Source: an uncultured Aquabacterium sp.
Lineage (GTDB): Bacteria > Pseudomonadota > Gammaproteobacteria > Burkholderiales > Burkholderiaceae_C
Length of the DNA stretch: 44,129 nucleotides
Reading direction: 5' to 3'
NCBI GenBank assembly: GCA_937864045.1
Contig: CALMIF010000352.1
Coordinates: 1 to 44,129, forward strand
Of this stretch, positions 24,851-32,484 are shown one piece after another (position 1 is the first letter of the stretch; every line of letters starts with the position of its first letter). A program made the position numbers and the translations under genes. The notes beneath the pieces were generated by a model. It was not told the origin of the DNA. It saw only the letters and a list, made by a program, of their open reading frames with translations, and did no database searches.

Positions 24851-25672
24851 ATGTCCACGCCTCCCGTTCATCCCGTCGACGAACGCCTGCCCACCGGGCG
24901 CCTGGCCGCCCTGGGGCTGCAGCATGTGCTGGTGATGTAGGCCGGCGCGGTGGCGGTGCCGCTGATCGTCGGCCGCGCGCTCAAGCTGTCGCCCGAGCAG
25001 GTGGCCATGCTGATCCGGGCCGACCTGTTCTGCTGCGGCCTGGTCACGCTGATCCAGGCCCTGGGCGCCACGCCGCTGCCGGGCATCGGCCTGCCGGTGA
25101 TGATGGGCGTGACCTTCGCGTCGGTGGCGCCGATGGTGGCGATGGCCAATGCCAACCCCGGCACCCAGGGCGCCGGTCTGATCTTCGGCGCCAACATCTC
25201 GGTGCTGCTGGGCATCGTGGTGGCGGTGCTGCTGGCCACCGGCCTGGGCCTGATGAACTTCGACAAGGTGGCCAAGGCCGCCTGGTTCGACGTGGTGCTG
25301 CCCTTCGAGATCGCCACGCCGGTGTTCGACCCGGTGCTGATCCTGACGATGAGCCTGGTGATGATCGTCGTGATGATCGAGTCCACCGGCATGTTCCTGG
25401 CGCTGTCGGACATGGCAAGCCCATCGACCAGCGTCAGCTGTCGGCCGGCCTGCGGGTGGACGGCCTGGGCACGCTGATCGGCGGCCTCTTCAACACCTTC
25501 CCGTACACCAGCTTCTCGCAGAACATGGGCCTGGTCGGCGTCACCGGCGTCAAGAGCCGCTGGGTCTGCGTGGCCGCCGGCGTCATCCTGATGGCGATGG
25601 GCATGTTCCCGAAGTTGGCGGCGCTGGTCGAATCGCTGCCCACCGACGTGCTGGGCGGCGCCGGCATGCCGG
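24851..25672 (+). pseudogene. Nucleobase:cation symporter-2 (xanthine/urate permease), multiply broken
   Basis: ATG at 24851 begins a purine permease (GRLAALGLQHVLVM), but codon 30 is TAG (24938-24940) where the family has the tyrosine of VMYAGAV. The frame then continues well (AVPLIVGRALKLSPEQVAMLIRADLFCCG; LPVMMGVTFASVAPMVAMA). At about 25188-25194 the sequence jumps in frame from GLIFGA to NISVLLGI, omitting roughly 100 residues. At 25414/25415 four bases appear to be missing before GKPIDQ, shifting the frame. The last block (GTLIGGLFNTFPYTSFSQNMGLVGVTGV... VLGGAG) ends abruptly at about 25670, without the C-terminal helices, against the 3' end of the next gene. It would have brought urate or xanthine to this pathway. 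Confidence 0.9.
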
Positions 25673-25683
25673 CGCTGCCACGT

Positions 25684-26679
25684 TCAATCCATCTGCAGCC
25701 CCAGGTCCTTCGCGGCCTTGGGCAGCACGGCCAGCTCGCGCTGGATCACCTCGTTGAAGGCCTCGGTGGTGTTGCCGCTGGTCATCGACACCCCGCCGAT
25801 CTCGTTCAGCCGCTTGCGGAAGTCGGGCTCGGTGACGATCTGCGCGACCTTCTGGTTGATCAGGGCGACCATCGCCGGCGGCGTCTTGGCCGGCGCCACC
25901 AGGCCGAACCAGACGTCGAAGTCGACGCCGCCCTTGATGCCCTGCTCGGTCAGCGTCGGCACCTCGGGCCACAGCTCGGAACGCGTGGCGCGCAGCTGGC
26001 CGATGGCCTTGAGCTTGCCGCCCTGGATGAAGCCACGCGCATCGGCCGTGCCCAGCAGGCCCCACTTCACCTCGCCGGTCATCAGCGCCTGCGCCAGCGG
26101 CGCGCCGCCCTTGTAGGGCACATGGGTGTAGTTGCCGCTGGCATGGCCGTTCAGCAGTTCGGACGCCAGGTGCGACAAGCCACCCGCGCCGGCTGATCCA
26201 TAGGGCAGCCCGCCCTTGCCGGCGGCCTTGCCCGCGGCCACCAGGTCGCCCACGGTCTTGAAGGTCGAGTCGGCTGGCACCACCAGCACCAGGGGCGCCA
26301 GCGAGACACGCGCCACCGGCACGAAGTCGTTCGCGGTGAAGCCGGCCTTGCTGTAGGTGGCCGGGTTGATCGACAGCATGCCGGTCAGGCTCATCGCCAG
26401 CGTGTGGCCGTCGGCCGGGGCGCGCAGCAGCTCCTGCATGCCCAGGTTGCCGCTGGCGCCGGGCTTGTTGTCGACGATCACGTTCTGCTTCAGCTCTTCC
26501 TGCAGGCGCGGGGCCAGCAGGCGGGTGGCCACGTCGGTGGCGCCGCCCGGCGGATAGGGCACGATGATGCGGATGGTCTTGCTGGGGAAGGCCTGGGCCA
26601 GCACCGCGGCGGGCGCGGCGGCCAGCAGGGCGGCGGTGATCAGGCCGGCGGAGGCGGCATGGCGGCGGGTGAAGGTCAT
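25684..26679 (-). CDS. Bug/TctC-family tripartite tricarboxylate receptor
   Basis: A 331-residue periplasmic receptor with a signal peptide (LITAALLAAAPAAVLA, cleaved before QAFPSK). Family motifs are IRIIVPYPPGGATDVATRLLAPRL, NKPGASGNLGMQELLRAPADGHTL, NYTHVPYKGGAPLAQALMTGEV and EVPTLTEQGIKG. Such receptors bind carboxylated compounds; in Burkholderiales they often lack a linked permease, as here. It is the last gene of the minus-strand operon behind the lyase and the LeuD/LeuC-type genes, 41 bases from the lyase. It likely binds the substrate of that hydratase-lyase pathway. Confidence 0.93.
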   Translation of the reverse strand: MTFTRRHAASAGLITAALLAAAPAAVLAQAFPSKTIRIIVPYPPGGATDVATRLLAPRLQEELKQNVIVDNKPGASGNLGMQELLRAPADGHTLAMSLTGMLSINPATYSKAGFTANDFVPVARVSLAPLVLVVPADSTFKTVGDLVAAGKAAGKGGLPYGSAGAGGLSHLASELLNGHASGNYTHVPYKGGAPLAQALMTGEVKWGLLGTADARGFIQGGKLKAIGQLRATRSELWPEVPTLTEQGIKGGVDFDVWFGLVAPAKTPPAMVALINQKVAQIVTEPDFRKRLNEIGGVSMTSGNTTEAFNEVIQRELAVLPKAAKDLGLQMD

Positions 26680-26720
26680 CGGGGGGGGCTCCTCGTTCGT
26701 GTCGTGGTTCGGATGGGTTG

Positions 26721-27620
26721 TCAGGCGCCGTGCCGGCCGCCCAGTTCGTAGTGGTTCTGCCGTTCTTCCAGCGTGTGCCAGCCGATCAGGTGCTTGAAGT
26801 CGGCCATCGTGGTTCTGCCGACCGGAAGCTCGCCCATCGGCGCGCCGCGCTTCGCAGCCAGCGCGGCCAGGTTGGCCTGCATCGCGTGGGCGATGGTCAG
26901 CAGGGTCACGATCGGGTAGGTGGCAAAGGCCGCCACCGATTCGATCTGCGCCCGGTCCAGCTTGGCCATCCAGGTGCCTTCCATCAGCTGCAGGCTCAGG
27001 CGCCGGCCGCTTGCTTCGCGCAGGCGCACCAGGTCGTCGTAGCTGCTGAAGGTGCGCGAGATCGGCTGCACCAGGTCGGCGCCGGCCTCGGCGAAGCGGC
27101 ACGCCCGCTCGATGGCCTCGCCGGGGTCGGCCACGTCGGTGCGGGCGACGATCAGCAGGTTGGGGTCGGTGCGCGCATCGACCGCGGCGCGGATGCGCGC
27201 CACCGCGTCGGCCACCGGCACCACCAGCGAGACGGCTGCGGCCGCCGGGCAGCGCTTGGGGCTGATCTGGTCTTCGATCGACAGCGCTGCGACGCCGGCC
27301 TTCTCGAAGCTGCGCACCGTGCGCGCCACGTTCAGCACGTTGCCATAGCCGGTGTCGCAGTCGGCAAAGATGGGCTTGCGCACCACGTTGGCCATGTGGT
27401 CGACGACCTGCAGGTTCTCGCTCAGCGTGTACAGCTCCATGTCGGGCTGGCCCAGCAGCGAGGCCGAGACGCCGAAGCCGGTGGAGAACACGCCGTCGAA
27501 GTCGCTCTGGTCGACCAGCAGGGCCGACAGCGCATCCTGCGCACCAGCGAACCAGAACGTGGGACCGCTGGTGATGCGCTGGCGCAGCGCCTGGCGCTGC
27601 TGTGGGTGGTGGGTGCTCAT
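26721..27620 (-). CDS. Isocitrate lyase / PEP mutase family lyase (dimethylmalate lyase-like)
   Basis: A 299-residue TIM-barrel lyase. The metal-binding DCDTGYG is at 87-93, the acidic pair ED at 116-117 and KRC at 122-124; the usual GH after the cysteine is replaced by PA, so substrate handling may differ. Such enzymes split 2-hydroxy-dicarboxylates into a 2-oxoacid (pyruvate) plus a carboxylate. The ATG overlaps the LeuD-like stop (ATGA), tying it to the hydratase. The closest functional precedent for LeuC+LeuD+ICL-type lyase is dimethylmaleate hydratase plus 2,3-dimethylmalate lyase of nicotinate fermentation; methylisocitrate lyase is an alternative. Confidence 0.88.
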   Translation of the reverse strand: MSTHHPQQRQALRQRITSGPTFWFAGAQDALSALLVDQSDFDGVFSTGFGVSASLLGQPDMELYTLSENLQVVDHMANVVRKPIFADCDTGYGNVLNVARTVRSFEKAGVAALSIEDQISPKRCPAAAAVSLVVPVADAVARIRAAVDARTDPNLLIVARTDVADPGEAIERACRFAEAGADLVQPISRTFSSYDDLVRLREASGRRLSLQLMEGTWMAKLDRAQIESVAAFATYPIVTLLTIAHAMQANLAALAAKRGAPMGELPVGRTTMADFKHLIGWHTLEERQNHYELGGRHGA

Positions 27621-28144
27621 GCGGTGACTCCTTTCATGCGCGCCATCCGCGCCTTCAGATACGGGTTCAGGCCGCCGGCTTCGAGCATGCCGCGCTCGGC
27701 GGCGCCCAGGGGCTCGAAGGGCAGGGTGGTGTTGCTGTCGGCCAGGCGCACGCAGCCGGCCGCCCAGTCGACCTCGATGGCCGCGCCGCGCCGGGCTGCG
27801 GCCAGGATGCCGGGGCAGGTGACCAGCGGAAAGCCCATCGCCATCTCGCCGCGGAAGAAGCCGGGCGAGAACGACTCGGCCACCACGCCGGCAATGCCCA
27901 GGTGGCGCATCGCCTTCATCGCCGGGTAGTGCGGATGGCCGTAGCCGAAGTTGGGGGCGCCCACCAGCAGGTCGCCCTTGCCCACCGTGGCGGCAAAGCC
28001 GGGCGCGACATCGCCCATCGCCAGCCGGGCCAGCTCCTGCACGTCGGTGATCTTGATGTTCTTCACGCCGATGATGCGGTCGATGTCGTAGTCGGCCTCG
28101 TCGAAGACCCACGCCACGCGGCCTTTCAAGTTGCTGAGGCTCAT
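27617..28144 (-). CDS. LeuD-type hydratase/isomerase small subunit
   Basis: A 175-residue swivel-domain subunit of the aconitase superfamily, pairing with the large subunit encoded just upstream. Seen are GRVAWVFDEADYDIDRIIGVKNIK (N-terminal strand with the substrate-contact Asp) and the conserved loop GAPNFGYGHPHYPAMKAMRHLGIAGVVAESFSPGFFRGEMAMGFPLV. In true LeuD the loop reads GxNFGxGSSREHAPWAL; here SSREH is replaced by HPHYP, which argues against isopropylmalate as substrate. ATGA overlaps occur at both ends. It probably hydrates an alkylated maleate-type acid. Confidence 0.87.
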   Translation of the reverse strand: MSLSNLKGRVAWVFDEADYDIDRIIGVKNIKITDVQELARLAMGDVAPGFAATVGKGDLLVGAPNFGYGHPHYPAMKAMRHLGIAGVVAESFSPGFFRGEMAMGFPLVTCPGILAAARRGAAIEVDWAAGCVRLADSNTTLPFEPLGAAERGMLEAGGLNPYLKARMARMKGVTA

Positions 28145-29412
28145 GCCGCGCCTCCTGCCGTCGCCAGATACGGCCGCGGGTCGGCGATGCAGCCCTCGAT
28201 GGCCGAGGCCGCGACCACCGCGGCGTTGCAGATGTAGATCTCCGAATCGACGCTGCCCATGCGCCCGGGCGTGTTCAGCGTGCCCGTGCTCACCGCCCGC
28301 TGGCCGTCGGCCATGGTGGCGATGCGGCCGTAGCAGTAGTCGCAGGTGGGCGAGCTGACGAAGGCGCCGGCCTCGACCAGGGTCTCGATCAGCCCCTCGC
28401 GTGCGGCCTGGGCCATGATGGCCTGCGAGGTGGGCACCACATGCAGCTGGAAGCCGGGCTTGACCTGGCGCCCGCGCAGCACGTCGGCGGCGGCACGCAG
28501 GTCTTCCAGCCGGCCGCTGGCGCAGGAGCCCAGGTAGCCGGTGTGCACTTCCAGCCCCAGGTGGTCGGCCAGGTCGCGCGTATTCGCCGGGCTGGGCGGA
28601 ATCACGACGATCGGCGCCAGGTCGCTCAGGTCGATGGTCGCCACGCGCTCGTAGACCGCATCGGCATCGGGGAACACCGCGGGCACGTCCAGCGTCTGGC
28701 GGCCCTTGAGCCAGTCGGTGGTCTTGGCATCCGGTGCGATCAGCATCGTGGTGGCGCCCAGGAACATCGCCTGGCCGCACACCGTCTGCCGGCCCTCGAC
28801 GCTCATCGCGTCGATCACCGGGCCGCTCAGTTCCACCGCCTTGAAGGCGCAGGACGCCGGGCCCATCACCCGCACGATGTGGTGGAACACGTCGCGCGCC
28901 ATCACGCCGGGCTGCAACGTGCCGGTCAGCACCACCTTGATCGTGGCCGGCACGCGCAGCGCGATGGTCTCGGAGACATAGGCTTCCAGCACGCCCTTGC
29001 GCGCGCCGAAGGCATAGGCACCGAAGGCGCCGAGCTGGCTGACATGGCCGTCGAAGTGCACGATGAAGGCGCCCGGCGTGGCATAGCCCAGCTCAGCCGA
29101 GACCTGGTGGCCGATGCCCTTGCGCTCGTGCACCGGCACGCCCTGCTTGGCGCCCCAGGCGCGGGTGTTCTGGTGCAGTTCCTCTTCCTTGGGCGCGGCC
29201 GCCGGGATCATGTGGTCGATGAAGAGCACGAAGCGCTTCGGGTCGGCCACCTTGTCGACGCCGAACTCCTCGCGCGCCTCCTTGAAGAACACATCGGTGT
29301 AGCCCGGGAAGTCGTAGCTGATGACCACGTCGGGCTTGGCCTCGATCTCGTCGCCGGGACGCACCGACGTCCTGCCGCTGGCGCGGGCGAGGATCTTCTC
29401 GGTCATGGTCAT
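28141..29412 (-). CDS. LeuC-type hydratase large subunit ([4Fe-4S])
   Basis: A 423-residue aconitase-superfamily large subunit. The three cluster cysteines are present: Cys297 (YLGSCASG) and Cys357/Cys360 (SPTCDYC). Other landmarks are VLFIDHMIPAAAP and GIGHQVSAELGYATPG, where LeuC has FHQI-type residues, and GTLNTPGRMGS near the end. It forms a hydro-lyase with the LeuD-like subunit. ATG at 29412 is the first of two close ATGs (the other at 29406); neither has a strong ribosome-binding site. It is the first gene of the operon, divergent from iclR. Confidence 0.88.
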   Translation of the reverse strand: MTMTEKILARASGRTSVRPGDEIEAKPDVVISYDFPGYTDVFFKEAREEFGVDKVADPKRFVLFIDHMIPAAAPKEEELHQNTRAWGAKQGVPVHERKGIGHQVSAELGYATPGAFIVHFDGHVSQLGAFGAYAFGARKGVLEAYVSETIALRVPATIKVVLTGTLQPGVMARDVFHHIVRVMGPASCAFKAVELSGPVIDAMSVEGRQTVCGQAMFLGATTMLIAPDAKTTDWLKGRQTLDVPAVFPDADAVYERVATIDLSDLAPIVVIPPSPANTRDLADHLGLEVHTGYLGSCASGRLEDLRAAADVLRGRQVKPGFQLHVVPTSQAIMAQAAREGLIETLVEAGAFVSSPTCDYCYGRIATMADGQRAVSTGTLNTPGRMGSVDSEIYICNAAVVAASAIEGCIADPRPYLATAGGAA

Positions 29413-29444
29413 CGGCACGCGGGACGCTGTGGATGGGATGGGTG

Positions 29445-29461
29445 TTGTCACAATGTGGCAA
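29445..29461. promoter_or_regulatory. Candidate IclR operator
   Basis: TTGTCACA and TGTGGCAA form an inverted repeat (7 of 8 pairs) around one central base. It lies in the 162-base gap between the divergent leuC-like (29412) and iclR (29575) genes, close to the leuC-like start, as expected for an IclR-controlled promoter. Confidence 0.6.
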
Positions 29462-29574
29462 TCCAGGTTGAACGGTTCAGACGAGGATTGCAGGATGAAA
29501 GCAGGCACCAGGCGTACGGGTGGAACCCCAGGTTCTGCCGCATCGTGGCAACGATCTGCGGGATGTTTGCGCCG

Positions 29575-30393
29575 ATGAGCAATGCGTCTGCACCCGCGCC
29601 GCGCCGCGGCACCCAGAGCATCGAGCGTGTGGTCGCCATGCTGCGCGTGGTCGCCTCGCGCGGGCGCAGCGGCATGCGGCTGAACGACGTGGCCACCGCC
29701 AGCGGCCTGCCCACGTCCACCTGCTACCGCATGCTGCAGCGGCTGGAAGTGGAGGGCCTGCTGGAACGCCACCCCGTCACGCGCAAGTACCTGCTGGGCC
29801 CGCTGCTGCACGAGCTGGGCATGCTGGCGCGACCGCGCCTGCAGCTGGCCGCGCACTGCGAGCCGGTGCTGGCACAGATCGCCGACGAGACGCACGACAC
29901 GGTCTACCTGAGCGAGCGGCGCGGGCTGGAGGCGGTGTGCAGCGCCCGGGCGCTGGGCGACTACCCGATCAAGGCGCTGACGCTGGACGTGGGCATCCGT
30001 CGGCCGCTGGGCGTGGGGGCGGGCGGGCTGGCCATCCTGTGCGCGCTGCCGCCCGACGAGGCGGACGAGATCGTCGACGCCAATGCGGCGCGCTACGCCA
30101 AGCTGTCGACGCTGGAGCCGGCCGAGGTGAAGGCCGCAGTGGCCGAAGGCCGGGTCCGTGGCTGGGCCTTCCTGGACAGCCCGGTGTTCACCGGCACCGC
30201 GGCGGTGGGCGTGGCCCTGCCAGGTGAACACCCGGTGGCGGCACTCAGCGTGGCGGCGATCTCGTCGCGGCTGGATGAGGCCCGCCGCGCCGAGGTGGGC
30301 GCGGCGCTGCAGCGCCATGCACGGCGGCTGGGCCGGCTGCTGGCCGGGCTGGCCTCGGCGGCCGGTGCGCCGAGCGCCGGGCCGGCCGCCTGA
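29575..30393 (+). CDS. IclR-family transcriptional regulator
   Basis: A 272-residue regulator. The N-terminal winged helix is IERVVAMLRVVASRGRSGMRLNDVATASGLPTSTCYRMLQRLEVEGLLER; the C-terminal GAF-like effector domain contains DTVYLSERRGLEAVCSAR and AVGVALPGEHPVAALSVAA. ATG at 29575 or 29563 (four codons longer) are both possible; the shorter has GGGA upstream. It faces away from the hydratase-lyase operon and most likely controls it. Its stop TGA directly abuts the reverse stop of the fumarylacetoacetase gene. Confidence 0.92.
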   Translation: MSNASAPAPRRGTQSIERVVAMLRVVASRGRSGMRLNDVATASGLPTSTCYRMLQRLEVEGLLERHPVTRKYLLGPLLHELGMLARPRLQLAAHCEPVLAQIADETHDTVYLSERRGLEAVCSARALGDYPIKALTLDVGIRRPLGVGAGGLAILCALPPDEADEIVDANAARYAKLSTLEPAEVKAAVAEGRVRGWAFLDSPVFTGTAAVGVALPGEHPVAALSVAAISSRLDEARRAEVGAALQRHARRLGRLLAGLASAAGAPSAGPAA

Positions 30394-31695
30394 TCAGCCG
30401 ACCGGCCGTGCCGGCAGCACGGTGCCGGTGCAGGTGCCGAAGCCGATGCGCGCCGCACCGGGCTTCTCGCACCAGCCGGCCAGCGTCACCGTGTCGCCGT
30501 CCTGCAGCCAGCTGCGCTGCTCGCCGCCGGGCAGCTGCAGCGGGTGCTTGCCACCCTGGGTCAGCTCGATCAGCGCGGCGGCCTGGTCCAGCGTGGGGCC
30601 CGACAGCGTGCCGCTGCCGAACAGGTCGCCCGGCTGCAGGTTGCAGCCGTTGACCGTGTGGTGCGCCACCAGCTGGGCCACGGTCCAGTAGGCGTGGCGG
30701 TAGCTTGTTCTGCAGATGCTGGCCGGCTCGGCCGTCGTGGGCGTCTTCAGCAGCACCTGCAACTGGATGTCGAGCGCGCCGGCTTCGCGGTTGGCGGCGC
30801 TGTCCAGGTAGGGCAGGGGTTGCGGGTCGCCCTCGGGCCGGGTGAATGGCACGCGGAAGGGCGCCAGCGCCTCCAGCGTCACGATCCACGGCGACAACGT
30901 GCTCGCGAAGTTCTTGCTGAGGAACGGGCCCAGCGGCTGGTATTCCCAGCCCTGGATGTCGCGCGCCGACCAGTCGTTGAGCAGGCCGATGCCGAAGACA
31001 TGGGCCTCGGCCTCGCTGATCGGCACCGCCTCGCCCAGCGCATTGCCGGTGCCGATGTAGATGCCCAGCTCCAACTCGATGTCCAGCCGCTGGCAGGGCC
31101 CGAAGCTGGGCGTGGTGGCGCCCGGCGGCATGCTCTGGCCCACCGGCCGGTGGAAGGACTGCGGCGACACGGTGAGGCTGGACGCCCGGCCGTGGTAGCC
31201 GATCGGCACCCACTTGAAGTTGGGCAGCAGCGGGTTGTCGGGGCGGAACTGGCGGCCGATGTTGGTGGCGTGGTGGATGGACGTGTAGAAGTCGGTGTAG
31301 TCGCCGATGCGCGCCGGCAGCGTGTACTCGGCGCCGGCCTGCGGCACCAGGCAGGCCGCCAGCGCCGCCTGCTGCGCCGAGCCGCTGCGCAAGCCGCGCG
31401 ACAGCGCCAGCCGCAGCGCCGACCAGGCCGCCGGGCCCAGCGCCATCAGCGCATTCAGCGTGTCGCCCGCGCCCGCGGTCGCGGCGCGTGCCGCGTCACC
31501 GTCGAACACACCCCGCGCCGCCACCGCAGCCAGGTCGACGATCTGGTCGCCGATGGCCACGCCGCCACGCCAGGCCTGGCCCGGCTGGCGGAACACGGCG
31601 AAGGGCAGGTTCTGGATGGGGAAGTCGCCGCCGGCATTGGCGGATGCCACCCAGCTGGTCAGCGCCGGATCGTGGGTCTCGTTGGTGTGGGGCAT
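30394..31695 (-). CDS. fahA: Fumarylacetoacetase
   Basis: A 433-residue full-length FAH, which splits fumarylacetoacetate (or a close relative) into fumarate and acetoacetate. Visible are the catalytic/metal region DYTDFYTSIHHATNIGRQFRPDNPLLPNFKWVPIGYHGRASS, the metal glutamates ELELGIYIG and the aspartate of LLNDWSARDIQGWEYQPLGPFLSKNF. The N-terminal SH3-like domain is also present, so this is the dedicated enzyme and not a short FAH-domain hydrolase. Its ATG is 1 base from the VOC gene stop. It implies that the operon degrades an aromatic compound via a homogentisate- or gentisate-like ring cleavage. Confidence 0.94.
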   Translation of the reverse strand: MPHTNETHDPALTSWVASANAGGDFPIQNLPFAVFRQPGQAWRGGVAIGDQIVDLAAVAARGVFDGDAARAATAGAGDTLNALMALGPAAWSALRLALSRGLRSGSAQQAALAACLVPQAGAEYTLPARIGDYTDFYTSIHHATNIGRQFRPDNPLLPNFKWVPIGYHGRASSLTVSPQSFHRPVGQSMPPGATTPSFGPCQRLDIELELGIYIGTGNALGEAVPISEAEAHVFGIGLLNDWSARDIQGWEYQPLGPFLSKNFASTLSPWIVTLEALAPFRVPFTRPEGDPQPLPYLDSAANREAGALDIQLQVLLKTPTTAEPASICRTSYRHAYWTVAQLVAHHTVNGCNLQPGDLFGSGTLSGPTLDQAAALIELTQGGKHPLQLPGGEQRSWLQDGDTVTLAGWCEKPGAARIGFGTCTGTVLPARPVG

Positions 31696-31696
31696 G

Positions 31697-32242
31697 TCAG
31701 TGGCTCCCGGCCATCGAGCCGTCATGCATCCACTGCGCATGCGTCGGCGCGCGCTTGGTGCGGGCCCACTCGTCGAGCATGGCGCGCTTGACCGCGTCCA
31801 GCTTCGCGTACATGGCGGGCGTGCCGGTGTCGGCCGCCAGTTCCAGCCGGTGGCCGTTGGGGTCGAAGAAATAGATGCTCTGGAAGATCGTGTGGTCGGT
31901 GGGGCCGACCACGGCGATGCCGGCGGCTTCCAGCTTCGCCTTGGTCGCCAGCAGGGTGGCCACCGAATCGACCTTCAGCGCCAGGTGCTGCACCCAGTCG
32001 GGCGTGTTGGTGTCGCGGCCCATCGGCGGCTGGCTGGGCAGTTCGAAGAAGGCCAGCACGTTGCCGTTGCCGGCGTCCAGGAAGACGTGCATGTACGGGT
32101 CGGGCGCCTTGGTCGAGGGCACCTCGTTCTCGGCGATGGCGAGCACGAAGTGCATGCCCAGGTGCTTTTCGTACCACTCGACGGTCTGCTTGGCGTCCTT
32201 GCAGCGGTAGGCCACATGGTGGACGCGTTCGATCAATGCCAT
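31697..32242 (-). CDS. VOC-superfamily protein (glyoxalase/extradiol dioxygenase fold)
   Basis: A 181-residue protein with two VOC modules: residues 5-68 (ERVHHVAYRCKDAKQTVEWYEKHLG) and 83-140 (WVQHLALKVDS... YFFDPNGHRLELAA). Candidate metal ligands are His8 or His9, Glu67, His86 and Glu134, which fits the metal site of glyoxalases and type-I extradiol dioxygenases. No separate ring-cleavage dioxygenase gene is seen in this operon, so this might supply that activity, or an isomerase step before fahA; the sequence alone does not decide. ATG at 32242 follows AAGGAGA. Confidence 0.85.
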   Translation of the reverse strand: MALIERVHHVAYRCKDAKQTVEWYEKHLGMHFVLAIAENEVPSTKAPDPYMHVFLDAGNGNVLAFFELPSQPPMGRDTNTPDWVQHLALKVDSVATLLATKAKLEAAGIAVVGPTDHTIFQSIYFFDPNGHRLELAADTGTPAMYAKLDAVKRAMLDEWARTKRAPTHAQWMHDGSMAGSH

Positions 32243-32271
32243 GGTGTGTCTCCTTGGAAGGTCGTGCCGGA

Positions 32272-32484
32272 TCAGAGGTCCTGCAGCGCCGCGTCGACAT
32301 GCGCGGCGAACAGGGTGGCGTCGCCCAGCGCCTGCGCGTTCAGCAGGGCCAGCTTGACGAGGAAGAGCGGTGCTTTCGCCTCGCCCGCGGTGTCGATCGC
32401 CTGGGCCAGGCGGTCGTAGACGGCTTCCAGGCCGCCGATGTCCAGGGTGGAGGAGGTGGTGGTCATCGGTGTCTCGGTGGTCAT
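32272..32484 (-). CDS. DUF2783 small protein
   Basis: A 70-residue protein with the family pattern GGLEAVYDRLAQAIDTAGEAKAPLFLVKLALLNAQALGD. DUF2783 proteins are typically encoded directly beside FAD-dependent aromatic monooxygenases, as here; the function is unknown. The ATG at 32484 overlaps the monooxygenase stop (ATGA); ATG 32466 is a second option. Confidence 0.85.
   Translation of the reverse strand: MTTETPMTTTSSTLDIGGLEAVYDRLAQAIDTAGEAKAPLFLVKLALLNAQALGDATLFAAHVDAALQDL

Noticed and set aside
27617..29412. LeuC/LeuD as leucine biosynthesis enzymes
   Set aside because: There is no leuA or leuB nearby, the LeuD loop lacks SSREH, and the genes are coupled to a lyase and Bug receptor under IclR; a catabolic hydratase is more likely.
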